Shown here in pieces: positions 1-6,452 of a stretch of DNA of 11,271 nucleotides (its first letter is position 1; each line of letters opens with the position of its first letter). This stretch comes from DASRVA01 sp035687745 (GTDB lineage: Bacteria > Gemmatimonadota > Gemmatimonadetes > JACCXV01 > JAHWKZ01): the NCBI GenBank assembly GCA_035687745.1, contig DASRVA010000142.1, forward strand, positions 1 to 11,271. The letters run 5' to 3'. The notes under the pieces are model-generated. The model was not told the DNA's origin, searched no databases, and saw only the letters and a program-made list of their open reading frames with translations. Position numbers and translations under genes: made by a program.

Positions 1-360
1 CCCTCGCGGACCGGCCGAGGTTTCGATGGGCACGATCGCGTCGGCGTTTTCGGGCAGCGGGGCCCCGGTCATGATGCGGGCCGCCGCGCCCGCCGGCAGG
101 ACCTGTCCCGCGGTCGACCCGGCCGGCAGGTCGAGGGCCACCGGCACCCGCTCGCCGGCGTGGACGTCGGCGGCGCGCACCGCGTAGCCGTCCATCGCCG
201 AATTGTCCCAGGGGGGGAGGTCGAGGCGCGAGATCACCGGCTCGGCAGGCACGCGGCCCAGGGCATCGCGGATGGCGATCCGTTCCACGGGCAGCCGCGG
301 GACGCGCGCCAGGATCCTCCGCTGCGCCTCGGCCACCGGAAGGGCCGCTTTCTGCAACAT
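1..360 (-). CDS. moeA: Molybdopterin molybdotransferase MoeA (N-terminal part, cut by window edge)
   Basis: MoeA inserts molybdenum into adenylylated molybdopterin, the last step of molybdenum cofactor synthesis, in the cytoplasm. Only the first 120 residues are in the window; the frame is still open at base 1. The strongly conserved MoeA signature PPWDNSAMDGYAVRAADV is at residues 49-66, and the second family block, IMTGAPLPENADAIVPIE, is at residues 96-113. The start is well fixed: an in-frame TAG lies 12 codons upstream (394-396) and no other ATG, GTG or TTG falls between it and the ATG at 360. No clear Shine-Dalgarno sequence precedes it. It lies 47 bases downstream of the lytic transglycosylase gene on the same strand, so it is probably read from that gene's promoter, although the two functions are unrelated. 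The C-terminal domains cannot be seen here. Confidence 0.95.
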   Translation of the reverse strand, partial: MLQKAALPVAEAQRRILARVPRLPVERIAIRDALGRVPAEPVISRLDLPPWDNSAMDGYAVRAADVHAGERVPVALDLPAGSTAGQVLPAGAAARIMTGAPLPENADAIVPIETSAGPRG

Positions 361-407
361 CGGGATGAGTCTAGGACGACCGGGCGAAGGCGGCTAGGCA
401 ACCGGGG

Positions 408-1997
408 TCAGGGGATGCCGAGGCGGCTGCCGGCCACGATCCGATCCCCGTCGAGGCCGTTGAAGCTCCGGAGGACGGACACCGAGACGCCGTACCGGCG
501 GGCGATCGAGGCGAGGGTCTCACCGGACCGGACGCGGTGGATCACCCGCGCTCGAGCGGCGTTCGGCGGCGCCAGGTCCGGTGCCGAGCCGCCGGGTCCG
601 GGCTCGCTCCTGGCGACCTCCCTGCGCGGCACCAGAGCCGCCGGAATCGGCTCGCCCTCCGCGGCCTCGGGAGCTACTTCGGACGACGGCTCGAGCTCGG
701 CCACACTCTCGACGCCCAGGTCCGGATAAGCGGCTCCCGAAGCCGCGGTCCGCCCGGGGATGACCAGCCGTTCGCCCCCCTCCAGCGAGGACCGCACGCC
801 GAGGTCGTTCTCGCGTGCCAGATCGGCCAGGCTCACGTCGTAGGCCGAGGCGATCCCCGCCAGGGTCTCTCCCGCCCGCGCCAGATGCACCAGGGGCGGC
901 CGGGTCCGTTCCTCGGGAGTCAGCCGGGCGAAGTTGCCCCGGAACGTCTCCACGCTCCCGGGGGGGATCTTGACCGGGAAGTTGATCTCGCCGGGCGGGG
1001 TGCGGCCGCGGAGAAGATGGGGATTGAGGCCGCGGATCACGTCCGCCGGGACACCTGCCACGTCGGCGATGACGTCCAGGTCGGTCGAGGAGGGCACGGT
1101 CACGGTGGCCCACTCGATCGATTCCGCGCGGGGCACCCAGCGGAACCCGAACTTCTCCGGCTCCTTGGCGATGATCGTCGCCGCGATCAGCTTGGGCACG
1201 TAGTTCTTCGTCTCGCTGTGGAGTCCGGTCAGCTCCCAGAAGTTGACCGTGTTGTCCCGCAGCATGGAGCGCCCGACGCGACCCTGGCCGCCGTTGTACC
1301 CGGCGGCCGCCAGGAACCAGGAGTCGAACATGTCGTGCAGGTCTGACAGGTACGCGATCGCGGCCTGGGTCGAGCGCTCGTAATCGCGGCGTTCGTCCAC
1401 CCAGCGGTCGATGCGCAGCCCGTACTCGCGCCCGGTGTAGGACATGAACTGCCAGGGTCCCACCGCGCCCGCCCGACTGACCGCCTGCGTCGAGAACCCG
1501 CTCTCGATGAGGGCGAGGTAGGCCAGGTCCTCGGGAAGGCCGGCCTCCCGCAGCCGGTCCTTCAGGTACGGGAGCCAGGTGGAAGAGCGTGCCAGGTAGC
1601 GGGCGAATGAATCGTGGATGTTGGTGGAGAAGTAATCGATCCACCACTCGACGCGATCGTTGAGGACGATCGGGATGTCGTATCCGATCTCTTCCTCTAT
1701 GATGCTCTCGCCCTCATTGGCGAGAAGCTCCTCGAGTCCGGCCCCCAGCTCGGGAGGCCGGGCGCCGGCCGGGGGCAGATATTCCGCCAGACGCAGGGCT
1801 CGCAGGTCGATCTGTTCCTGCTCGGTGAGCTCGTCGCCGATGATGAGGGCGAGCTCCTCCTCCCAGGACGGGGTCGGCTCGTGGACGCGCGGCGGGGGGC
1901 CGTAGGAGGAGACGGGCCGGTGCTGGGCGCACCCCGCCGGGAAGAGCGTGGCGAGAAGAAGCACGCAGAGTCGGCCTGGGTGAACGATCGTGGGCAT
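408..1997 (-). CDS. mltD: Membrane-bound lytic murein transglycosylase D-like lipoprotein with two LysM domains
   Basis: Predicted 529-residue envelope enzyme that cleaves the MurNAc-GlcNAc bond of peptidoglycan to give 1,6-anhydro-MurNAc ends. Visible parts, in order: a hydrophobic signal sequence with a candidate lipidated Cys23 (FPAGC; Pro at -3 is not ideal for a lipobox); a Glu-rich linker; an SLT catalytic domain (about 120-290) with catalytic Glu165 in ALIESGFS, GAVGPWQFM at 177-185 and AAGYNGG at 231-237; a LysM domain at about 370-413; an acidic Ala/Pro/Glu linker; and a second LysM at about 486-528, ending in RLGIP. This is the MltD layout. The frame opens earlier, at 2081, but that ATG lies inside the predicted -35 box, and residue 29 of that longer frame begins the signal peptide, so I start at 1997. 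A weak GAGG lies about 15 bases upstream. It is divergent from the GWxTD gene and followed by moeA. Confidence 0.93.
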   Translation of the reverse strand: MPTIVHPGRLCVLLLATLFPAGCAQHRPVSSYGPPPRVHEPTPSWEEELALIIGDELTEQEQIDLRALRLAEYLPPAGARPPELGAGLEELLANEGESIIEEEIGYDIPIVLNDRVEWWIDYFSTNIHDSFARYLARSSTWLPYLKDRLREAGLPEDLAYLALIESGFSTQAVSRAGAVGPWQFMSYTGREYGLRIDRWVDERRDYERSTQAAIAYLSDLHDMFDSWFLAAAGYNGGQGRVGRSMLRDNTVNFWELTGLHSETKNYVPKLIAATIIAKEPEKFGFRWVPRAESIEWATVTVPSSTDLDVIADVAGVPADVIRGLNPHLLRGRTPPGEINFPVKIPPGSVETFRGNFARLTPEERTRPPLVHLARAGETLAGIASAYDVSLADLARENDLGVRSSLEGGERLVIPGRTAASGAAYPDLGVESVAELEPSSEVAPEAAEGEPIPAALVPRREVARSEPGPGGSAPDLAPPNAARARVIHRVRSGETLASIARRYGVSVSVLRSFNGLDGDRIVAGSRLGIP

Positions 1998-2052
1998 CGA
2001 GACGGTTGAGGTTCCTCGCGAGCCGGATGCAACCTGCCCGGAACGGGCGGGT

Positions 2053-2080
2053 ATTTTACATGCCGATGAGCCCCTGTCCA
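2053..2080 (-). promoter_or_regulatory. Predicted sigma70-type promoter of the mltD-moeA unit
   Basis: On the minus strand, TGGACA (2080-2075, five of six matches to TTGACA) is followed, after a 16-base spacer, by TAAAAT (2058-2053, five of six matches to TATAAT). Transcription would begin near 2046, giving a leader of about 50 bases before the ATG at 1997. The box lies in the only AT-leaning patch of a very GC-rich intergenic region. This rests on consensus matching only; there are no expression data. Confidence 0.55.
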
Positions 2081-2139
2081 TCCGGATGATAGTCTAGTAG
2101 CCGTTGTATATCCCGAGCTCGACCTTCATGTTCCACCCC

Positions 2140-2144
2140 AGGAG
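2140..2144 (+). promoter_or_regulatory. Ribosome binding site of the GWxTD gene
   Basis: AGGAG lies 7 bases before the ATG at 2152. This decides the start: the frame is open from a TTG at 2104, but only the ATG at 2152 has a Shine-Dalgarno sequence and begins directly with a signal peptide. Confidence 0.8.
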
Positions 2145-2151
2145 CCCAGCC

Positions 2152-3570
2152 ATGCGTCACGATCTGCTTCGCCTCGCTTTCGTCCTGTCCGTTTCGACCG
2201 CCTTCACCGCCGGCGGGCTCGAAGCCCAGGAGTTCTCGTTTGACGACCTTTTCTCGAACGACCACTTCTATCGTGAGCACGGGATTCTGAAGGCCGAGGG
2301 CGATGTGGGGTTCCTGGCCGACCTGTGGATCCTCCCGGTGGCGTCCGACTCGGCCCGGGCCCTGCTGGGTGTCTCCCTCTCCAACTCGGACCTCCAGTTC
2401 GTCCGCTCGGAGGACGGTGGCTGGCAGGCCGACTACGAAGTGCAGGTGGGGTTCGAGGGCGATCATGCCCCGGCCGAAAGGAGCTGGGATCAGAGCATCC
2501 AGGTAGCGACGTTCGACGAGACCATGCTGACCGGCGAAACGATCGTGTTCCAGACCGAGCTGGGTCTCCTGCCCGGTGACTACGAGGTCCTGGTCACGGT
2601 CCGTGACCGGAACGCCGACGAAGGCTCCCGGGGACGGCTGACGGTGACCGTCCCCGAGCCGTCCGGTCCGACCCTCGGCGAGCCGGTCCTGCTGCGCCAG
2701 TACCGCCCGGGTGAGGGCGGAGGGGAGTACATCGTGAACGCGGCTCACTCTTTCTCTGTGGCACCGACCGCCTTCGAGGTCCTGATCCAGGCGGCGGGCC
2801 TCGATCCGGCCGCCTCGTACACCCTGACGGCCCGCGTCCTGCCGGTCGCAGGCGAGGACGGCGAGCCCTCCGACAGCACGCGCGGCCAGTGGTCGGGACC
2901 GGTGACCGTGGCCGCGGACGGCTCGCTGCGCCATATCGGGGCGATCCAGAACGAGGGCGCCGTCTTTGGCGAGTACCGCCTCGAGGCGACCCTGCGGAAC
3001 GGCGCCGGTAACGAGCTGGGCGGCGCTTCGACGCCCATGCTGGTGGCCGGCTCGGGCGGATGGATCGCCGAGAACTGGGAGGATGCCCTTTCGCTCATCA
3101 AGTACGAGGCGACATCGAACGAGATGGACATCCTCGAGGACATCGAGGACGAGCAGGCGCGGATCGAGGCGTGGAACTGCTTCTGGCAGATCCGCGACCC
3201 GGTGCCGGCCACGGCCGCGAACGAGGGCATGTCCGAATACTTCCGCAAGGTCCAGGTCGCCAACGCGAACTGGCAAAGCAGCCTCCGTCCCGGGTTCCTG
3301 AGCGACCGGGGACGGGTCTACATCACCATCGGCCCCCCGGACGACATCGCCCAGCGGCCGGTCCCGGCGGGTTCGTCGGCCTACGAGGTCTGGACCTACC
3401 ACCGGTACAACTTCCAGATTCTCTTCGTCGACCGGATCGGGTTCAACAACTTCCAGTTGGAGAGCGTTGACACCTACCAGCGGGAGCTATCCACCGTCGA
3501 GCGGCGCAAGCACAGCTTCCTCGAGGAGCGCGCCCACGTGTGCCCCCTGCTGGCGCCGGCGTACGAGTAG
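2152..3570 (+). CDS. Exported GWxTD-domain protein (function unknown)
   Basis: Predicted 472-residue secreted or periplasmic protein. Residues 1-25 form a signal peptide ending LEA|Q. Residues about 40-170 and 175-310 look like beta-rich repeats (alternating hydrophobics, GDYEVLVTVRD, GEYRLEATLRN) typical of the N-terminal half of this family. The C-terminal GWxTD domain (about 320-460) is recognisable by the YEAT..E run, FWQIRDP at 344-350, NEGMSEYFRKVQVAN, and then GFLSDRGRVYITIGPPDDI at 381-399, followed by VWTYHRY and ILFVDRIG. The namesake motif G-W-x-T-D is changed to G-F-L-S-D, though the following DRGR.YI..GPPD block is intact. The family is widespread in Gemmatimonadota, Acidobacteriota and Bacteroidota-like lineages and has no proven function; I do not assign one. 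The mechanosensitive channel gene begins 24 bases downstream, so they are probably an operon. Confidence 0.9.
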   Translation: MRHDLLRLAFVLSVSTAFTAGGLEAQEFSFDDLFSNDHFYREHGILKAEGDVGFLADLWILPVASDSARALLGVSLSNSDLQFVRSEDGGWQADYEVQVGFEGDHAPAERSWDQSIQVATFDETMLTGETIVFQTELGLLPGDYEVLVTVRDRNADEGSRGRLTVTVPEPSGPTLGEPVLLRQYRPGEGGGEYIVNAAHSFSVAPTAFEVLIQAAGLDPAASYTLTARVLPVAGEDGEPSDSTRGQWSGPVTVAADGSLRHIGAIQNEGAVFGEYRLEATLRNGAGNELGGASTPMLVAGSGGWIAENWEDALSLIKYEATSNEMDILEDIEDEQARIEAWNCFWQIRDPVPATAANEGMSEYFRKVQVANANWQSSLRPGFLSDRGRVYITIGPPDDIAQRPVPAGSSAYEVWTYHRYNFQILFVDRIGFNNFQLESVDTYQRELSTVERRKHSFLEERAHVCPLLAPAYE

Positions 3571-3594
3571 CCCTTCCGACACACTCCCGGTTCC

Positions 3595-4557
3595 ATGAAC
3601 GAGCTTCTCGAGTCGCCGCCCGAGTGGGTGGCCGCGATCCCGTGGGGATGGGTCGCGGCCCTGCTCCTCATCGTTGTCGGCTACGTCGCGTATCGTGTGC
3701 TGGCCGGCCGGATCGGCGACCAGGTGGCCGACGCCGAGCGGCGCCATCGCTACCGGAAGCGCGTCCGTTATGCGGTCGCCGCCATGGTCCTCGTCATCCT
3801 GGTCGTCCTCTTTATCGACAGGATCCGGGAGCTGGGCACGCTGCTCGGCTTTGTCGGGGCCGGCGTGGCGATCGCCCTGCGCGAGTATCTGGCCTCGATT
3901 CTGGCGTGGTTCTACATCCTCACCCAGCGCAACATCGCGATCGGCAGCCGGATCGAGATCGGATCCGCCCGCGGCGATGTGATCGACATCGGCCTCTTCA
4001 AGCTGACCCTCGTCGAGGTCCGTGGCGAGGGATTGGGCGGGCAGTCCAGCGGGCGCCTGATCACCGTCCCCAACTACAAGGTCCTGATCGACCCGGTTTA
4101 CCTGTTCTCGAGCGGCGCGCCGTACGTGTGGGACGAGATGGACTTCCTCGTGACGCACGAGAGCGACTGGGAACGGGCGCGCGATCTCATCGAACAGGTC
4201 GGGCGCGAAATCACGGCACCGCACCAGACGGAGATCGATGCGGGTTTCCGTCGCCTCGGTGATCGCTACGCGTTCCGGCCGGGCATCACGACGCCGATCG
4301 TCTACGTGTCGATCGCCGAGAGCGGCATCAACCTTAAGCTTCGCTACCTGATCCACGTCCGGCAGCGTCGGACGAGCCGGGACGGGATCAGCCGGCGTGT
4401 CCTGAGGCTTTTCCGGGAGAAGCCGGAGATTGAGTTCGCCTACCCGACATCTCGCTCCTTTCGTCGCGAGATCGACGCGGTCGGACCTGGCGAGAGAGAG
4501 AAGACGGCGGGAGAACGATCATCGAACGGTGAGGACAAGGGTACCAACTCTGCGTGA
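3595..4557 (+). CDS. Small-conductance mechanosensitive ion channel, MscS family
   Basis: Predicted 320-residue inner-membrane channel that would open under membrane tension to release solutes on osmotic downshock. Three membrane spans are visible: about 17-37, 59-75 and 80-109. The third carries the small-residue pattern of an MscS pore helix (GTLLGFVGAGVAIAL, 81-95). The cytoplasmic beta domain follows with IAIGSRIEIG at 114-123, GDVIDIG at 127-133 and the family hallmark ITVPN at 156-160. Residues 165-290 fit the alpha/beta C-terminal vestibule, and a hydrophilic, charged tail ends the protein. In the pore helix, the position where E. coli MscS has Gln-Gly at its kink reads Arg-Glu (96-97) by my alignment by eye. 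The start follows the GWxTD stop by 24 bases with no obvious Shine-Dalgarno sequence, which suggests translational coupling. It ends 13 bases from the convergent PCD stop codon. Confidence 0.92.
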   Translation: MNELLESPPEWVAAIPWGWVAALLLIVVGYVAYRVLAGRIGDQVADAERRHRYRKRVRYAVAAMVLVILVVLFIDRIRELGTLLGFVGAGVAIALREYLASILAWFYILTQRNIAIGSRIEIGSARGDVIDIGLFKLTLVEVRGEGLGGQSSGRLITVPNYKVLIDPVYLFSSGAPYVWDEMDFLVTHESDWERARDLIEQVGREITAPHQTEIDAGFRRLGDRYAFRPGITTPIVYVSIAESGINLKLRYLIHVRQRRTSRDGISRRVLRLFREKPEIEFAYPTSRSFRREIDAVGPGEREKTAGERSSNGEDKGTNSA

Positions 4558-4570
4558 CCTGCGCCTGCCT

Positions 4571-4915
4571 TCACTCGTAGTCCCCCTCGGCGAAGGCCTG
4601 GTCGATCTTGGCGGCCAGGATGAAGTCGTTCTCCGAGAGATCGTCGATGGCATGGGTCCAGATCGTGAACGTCACGCGCTTGTAGTCGATGGTGATGGCG
4701 GGATGGTGATCCTCCTCCTCAGCGATCACGGCCACGCGATTTACCAGCTTGATGGCCTTCAGGAAGTCCCCGCAGGTGAACCTGCGGACCAGCTTGTGGC
4801 CGGTCGTGATCAGCCAGTCGGGAACGTGCTCGTGCAGCCGGAAGATCTCCTTGGGCTTGAGCGCGGGGGTGTCGCCCGTGCAGGCCTGACAGCGCTTGTC
4901 GACGAGCTGGGTCAT
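4571..4915 (-). CDS. Pterin-4a-carbinolamine dehydratase
   Basis: A 114-residue cytoplasmic enzyme of the PCD/DCoH family (COG2154). It dehydrates 4a-hydroxytetrahydropterin, recycling the cofactor of aromatic amino acid hydroxylases. The active-site signature is complete: E66-x3-H70-H71-P72, Tyr78, His88 and Asp91/92, inside the EEEDHHPAITIDY and TIWTHAIDDLS blocks. A short N-terminal CQACTG segment is seen in many bacterial members. The frame stays open upstream to 5188 through the glyS gene, but the ATG at 4915 has a near-perfect AGGAGG, so the short form is the real one. It follows glyS by 62 bases. No phenylalanine hydroxylase is in the window. Published comparative work on COG2154 also links some members to molybdenum cofactor metabolism; moeA lies about 4 kb away, with no direct link visible. 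Confidence 0.93.
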   Translation of the reverse strand: MTQLVDKRCQACTGDTPALKPKEIFRLHEHVPDWLITTGHKLVRRFTCGDFLKAIKLVNRVAVIAEEEDHHPAITIDYKRVTFTIWTHAIDDLSENDFILAAKIDQAFAEGDYE

Positions 4916-4924
4916 CTGGTTCCA

Positions 4925-4930
4925 CCTCCT
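4925..4930 (-). promoter_or_regulatory. Strong ribosome binding site of the PCD gene
   Basis: AGGAGG (followed by TGG) on the minus strand lies 9 bases before the ATG at 4915. It fixes the start of the dehydratase and rules out the longer upstream reading of that frame. Confidence 0.85.
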
Positions 4931-4977
4931 CGGCGGTGGGTCATGGGTGCCGGTCGCGATGGCAGGACGACGGCTGG

Positions 4978-6363
4978 CTATCCCCTGCCGTCGAGCCGCA
5001 CCGCGAGAGCCTCGATCAAGCGATCGGCAGACACACGCTCCTGGATCATCGAGTCCCGGTCCCGGACCGTCACCGTGCCCCCGGAGACCGATTCCCCATC
5101 GACGGTGATCCCGAACGGCGTCCCGGCTTCGTCCTGGCGGCGGTAGCGACGCCCGATCGACCCGCCGTCGTCGTAGAACACGTTCCATCGACGGGCCAGG
5201 TCGCGGTGGATTCGGGTCGCCATCTCGGGCATCCCGTCGCGCTTGACGAGCGGGAACACGGCGGCCTTGATCGGGGCGATACGCGGCGCCAGGCGGAGAA
5301 CCGTCCGGGCGTCCTTCCCCTCGCCCTCCTCGCGGAACCCGTCAACCAGGCAGGTCAGGAGCGTCCGGTCCACGCCGGCGGAAGTCTCGATGATGTACGG
5401 CACGAACCGTTCCTTGGTCTCCTCGTCGTAATAGGAGAGCTTCTTGCCGCTCATCCGCTCGTGCGCCGCGAGGTCGAAGTCGGTGCGGTCGTGGATCCCC
5501 TCCAGCTCCTGCCACCCGAACGGGAACTCGTACTGGAGGTCGTACGCCGCCGCCGCGTAGTGGGCCAGCTCCTGCGGTCCATGCTCGTGGACGCGGATCC
5601 GGTCGTCCCGGATGCCGAGCTCGCGATACCAGGCTCGCCGGTCCTCCCGCCACCGCTCGAGCCACTCCGCGTCCGTGCCGGGCTTGACGAAGTACTGCAT
5701 CTCCATCTGCTCGAACTCGCGCGTCCGGAAGATGAAGTTCCCGGGCGTGATCTCGTTGCGGAACGCCTTCCCGATCTGGGCGATCCCGAACGGCACCTTC
5801 TGACGCGAGCTGTTGAGGACGTTCAGGAAGTTGACGTAGATCCCCTGCGCGGTCTCGGGCCGGAGGTACACCACCGCCGCCTCTTCCTCGACCGGCCCCA
5901 TGAAGGTCTTGAACATGAGGTTGAACTGGCGCGCATCCGAGAGGTCGCGCGAGCCGCAGCGCGGGCAGTGGGGCTCCTTCATGGCCTCGATCTCGTCGGA
6001 GCGGAAGCGGTGCTTGCAGTTCCGGCAATCGATGAGCGGATCGGTGAACCCCGCCACGTGTCCGGACGCCTCCCACACCTTCGGATGCATGAGGATGGCG
6101 GCGTCCAGCCCCTCGATGTCGTCCCGGCGGACCATCGTCTCCCACCAGAAGTCCTTGATGCTCCGCTTCATCTCGACCCCGAGGGGACCATAGTCCCAGG
6201 TCGATCCCACGCCCCCGTAGATCTCCGAGGACTGGAACACGAACCCGCGCCGCTTGCAGAGGGAGACGAGCCGGTCCATGACCTGGTCGACGGGCACGTT
6301 CCCCCACGCGGTCGGCTGGGGCGTGGCGGGCGCGGTCTCGGTGGCGGGCGCGGCGTCGCTCAT
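4978..6363 (-). CDS. glyQS: Glycyl-tRNA synthetase, class II dimeric (alpha2) type
   Basis: A 461-residue cytoplasmic enzyme that charges tRNA-Gly with glycine. It is the single-chain dimeric type found in Firmicutes, Actinobacteria, Thermus, archaea and eukaryotes, not the GlyQ/GlyS tetramer. Visible landmarks: KRRGFVFQSSEIYGG at 37-51; a zinc site Cys113-x2-Cys116 ... Cys133-x2-Cys136; RPETAQGIYVNF at 168-179; class II motif 2 at about 199-222 (KAFRNEITPGNFIFRTREF); motif 3 ETSAGVDRT at 326-334; and the anticodon-binding domain at about 365-455. The length fits the family. The first 24 or so residues are an Ala/Pro/Thr-rich extension before the conserved start; Met29 (6279) is an alternative, but neither start has a good Shine-Dalgarno sequence. 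It sits inside the minus-strand gene run, 89 bases after the duplicated-domain protein. Confidence 0.96.
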   Translation of the reverse strand: MSDAAPATETAPATPQPTAWGNVPVDQVMDRLVSLCKRRGFVFQSSEIYGGVGSTWDYGPLGVEMKRSIKDFWWETMVRRDDIEGLDAAILMHPKVWEASGHVAGFTDPLIDCRNCKHRFRSDEIEAMKEPHCPRCGSRDLSDARQFNLMFKTFMGPVEEEAAVVYLRPETAQGIYVNFLNVLNSSRQKVPFGIAQIGKAFRNEITPGNFIFRTREFEQMEMQYFVKPGTDAEWLERWREDRRAWYRELGIRDDRIRVHEHGPQELAHYAAAAYDLQYEFPFGWQELEGIHDRTDFDLAAHERMSGKKLSYYDEETKERFVPYIIETSAGVDRTLLTCLVDGFREEGEGKDARTVLRLAPRIAPIKAAVFPLVKRDGMPEMATRIHRDLARRWNVFYDDGGSIGRRYRRQDEAGTPFGITVDGESVSGGTVTVRDRDSMIQERVSADRLIEALAVRLDGRG

Positions 6364-6364
6364 G

Positions 6365-6383
6365 GGGCGCCAAGTTTGCGCCC
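6365..6383 (-). other. Small inverted repeat just upstream of the glyQS start
   Basis: GGGCGC (6365-6370) and GCGCCC (6378-6383) form a perfect 6-base stem with a 7-base loop, ending one base before the start codon at 6363. In the transcript it would cover the place where a ribosome binding site should be; a GAGGG partly overlaps its upstream arm. No T-box or other known leader is recognisable. It could be chance in GC-rich DNA. Confidence 0.35.
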
Positions 6384-6452
6384 TCGAGGTCGGGGTGCCA
6401 GTCGGAAGCGCTCGTCGAAGGGGGGCGGCGGGCCGGCCACCTCCCGTCCTCC

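Larger units (their letters stand above)
1998..2151. promoter_or_regulatory. Divergent intergenic region between mltD and the GWxTD gene
   Basis: These 154 bases separate two divergent genes and must carry the start signals for both. The minus-strand promoter is clear (2053-2080). For the plus strand I find no convincing -35/-10 pair. A TTTACA at 2055-2060 has no -10 at the right distance, and the AT-rich GTATAT near 2106 has no -35. The plus-strand gene may use another sigma factor or a weak promoter. I see no palindromic operator here. Confidence 0.5.

Noticed and set aside
2055..2112. Plus-strand promoter for the GWxTD gene (TTTACA or TATATC elements)
   Set aside because: No pair with an acceptable 15-19 base spacer could be found, so I do not annotate one.
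2056..3402. 448-codon open frame on the minus strand
   Set aside because: It is antisense to the GWxTD gene and would also overlap the mltD promoter. It has no recognisable domain, signal peptide or Shine-Dalgarno sequence.
4558..4570. Bidirectional terminator between the convergent MscS and PCD genes
   Set aside because: The gap is only 13 bases and neither it nor the flanking gene ends show a stem followed by a T-run.
4916..5188. N-terminal extension of the PCD frame into glyQS
   Set aside because: It is Arg/Gly-rich and shadows glyQS. The strong AGGAGG before 4915 marks the true start.
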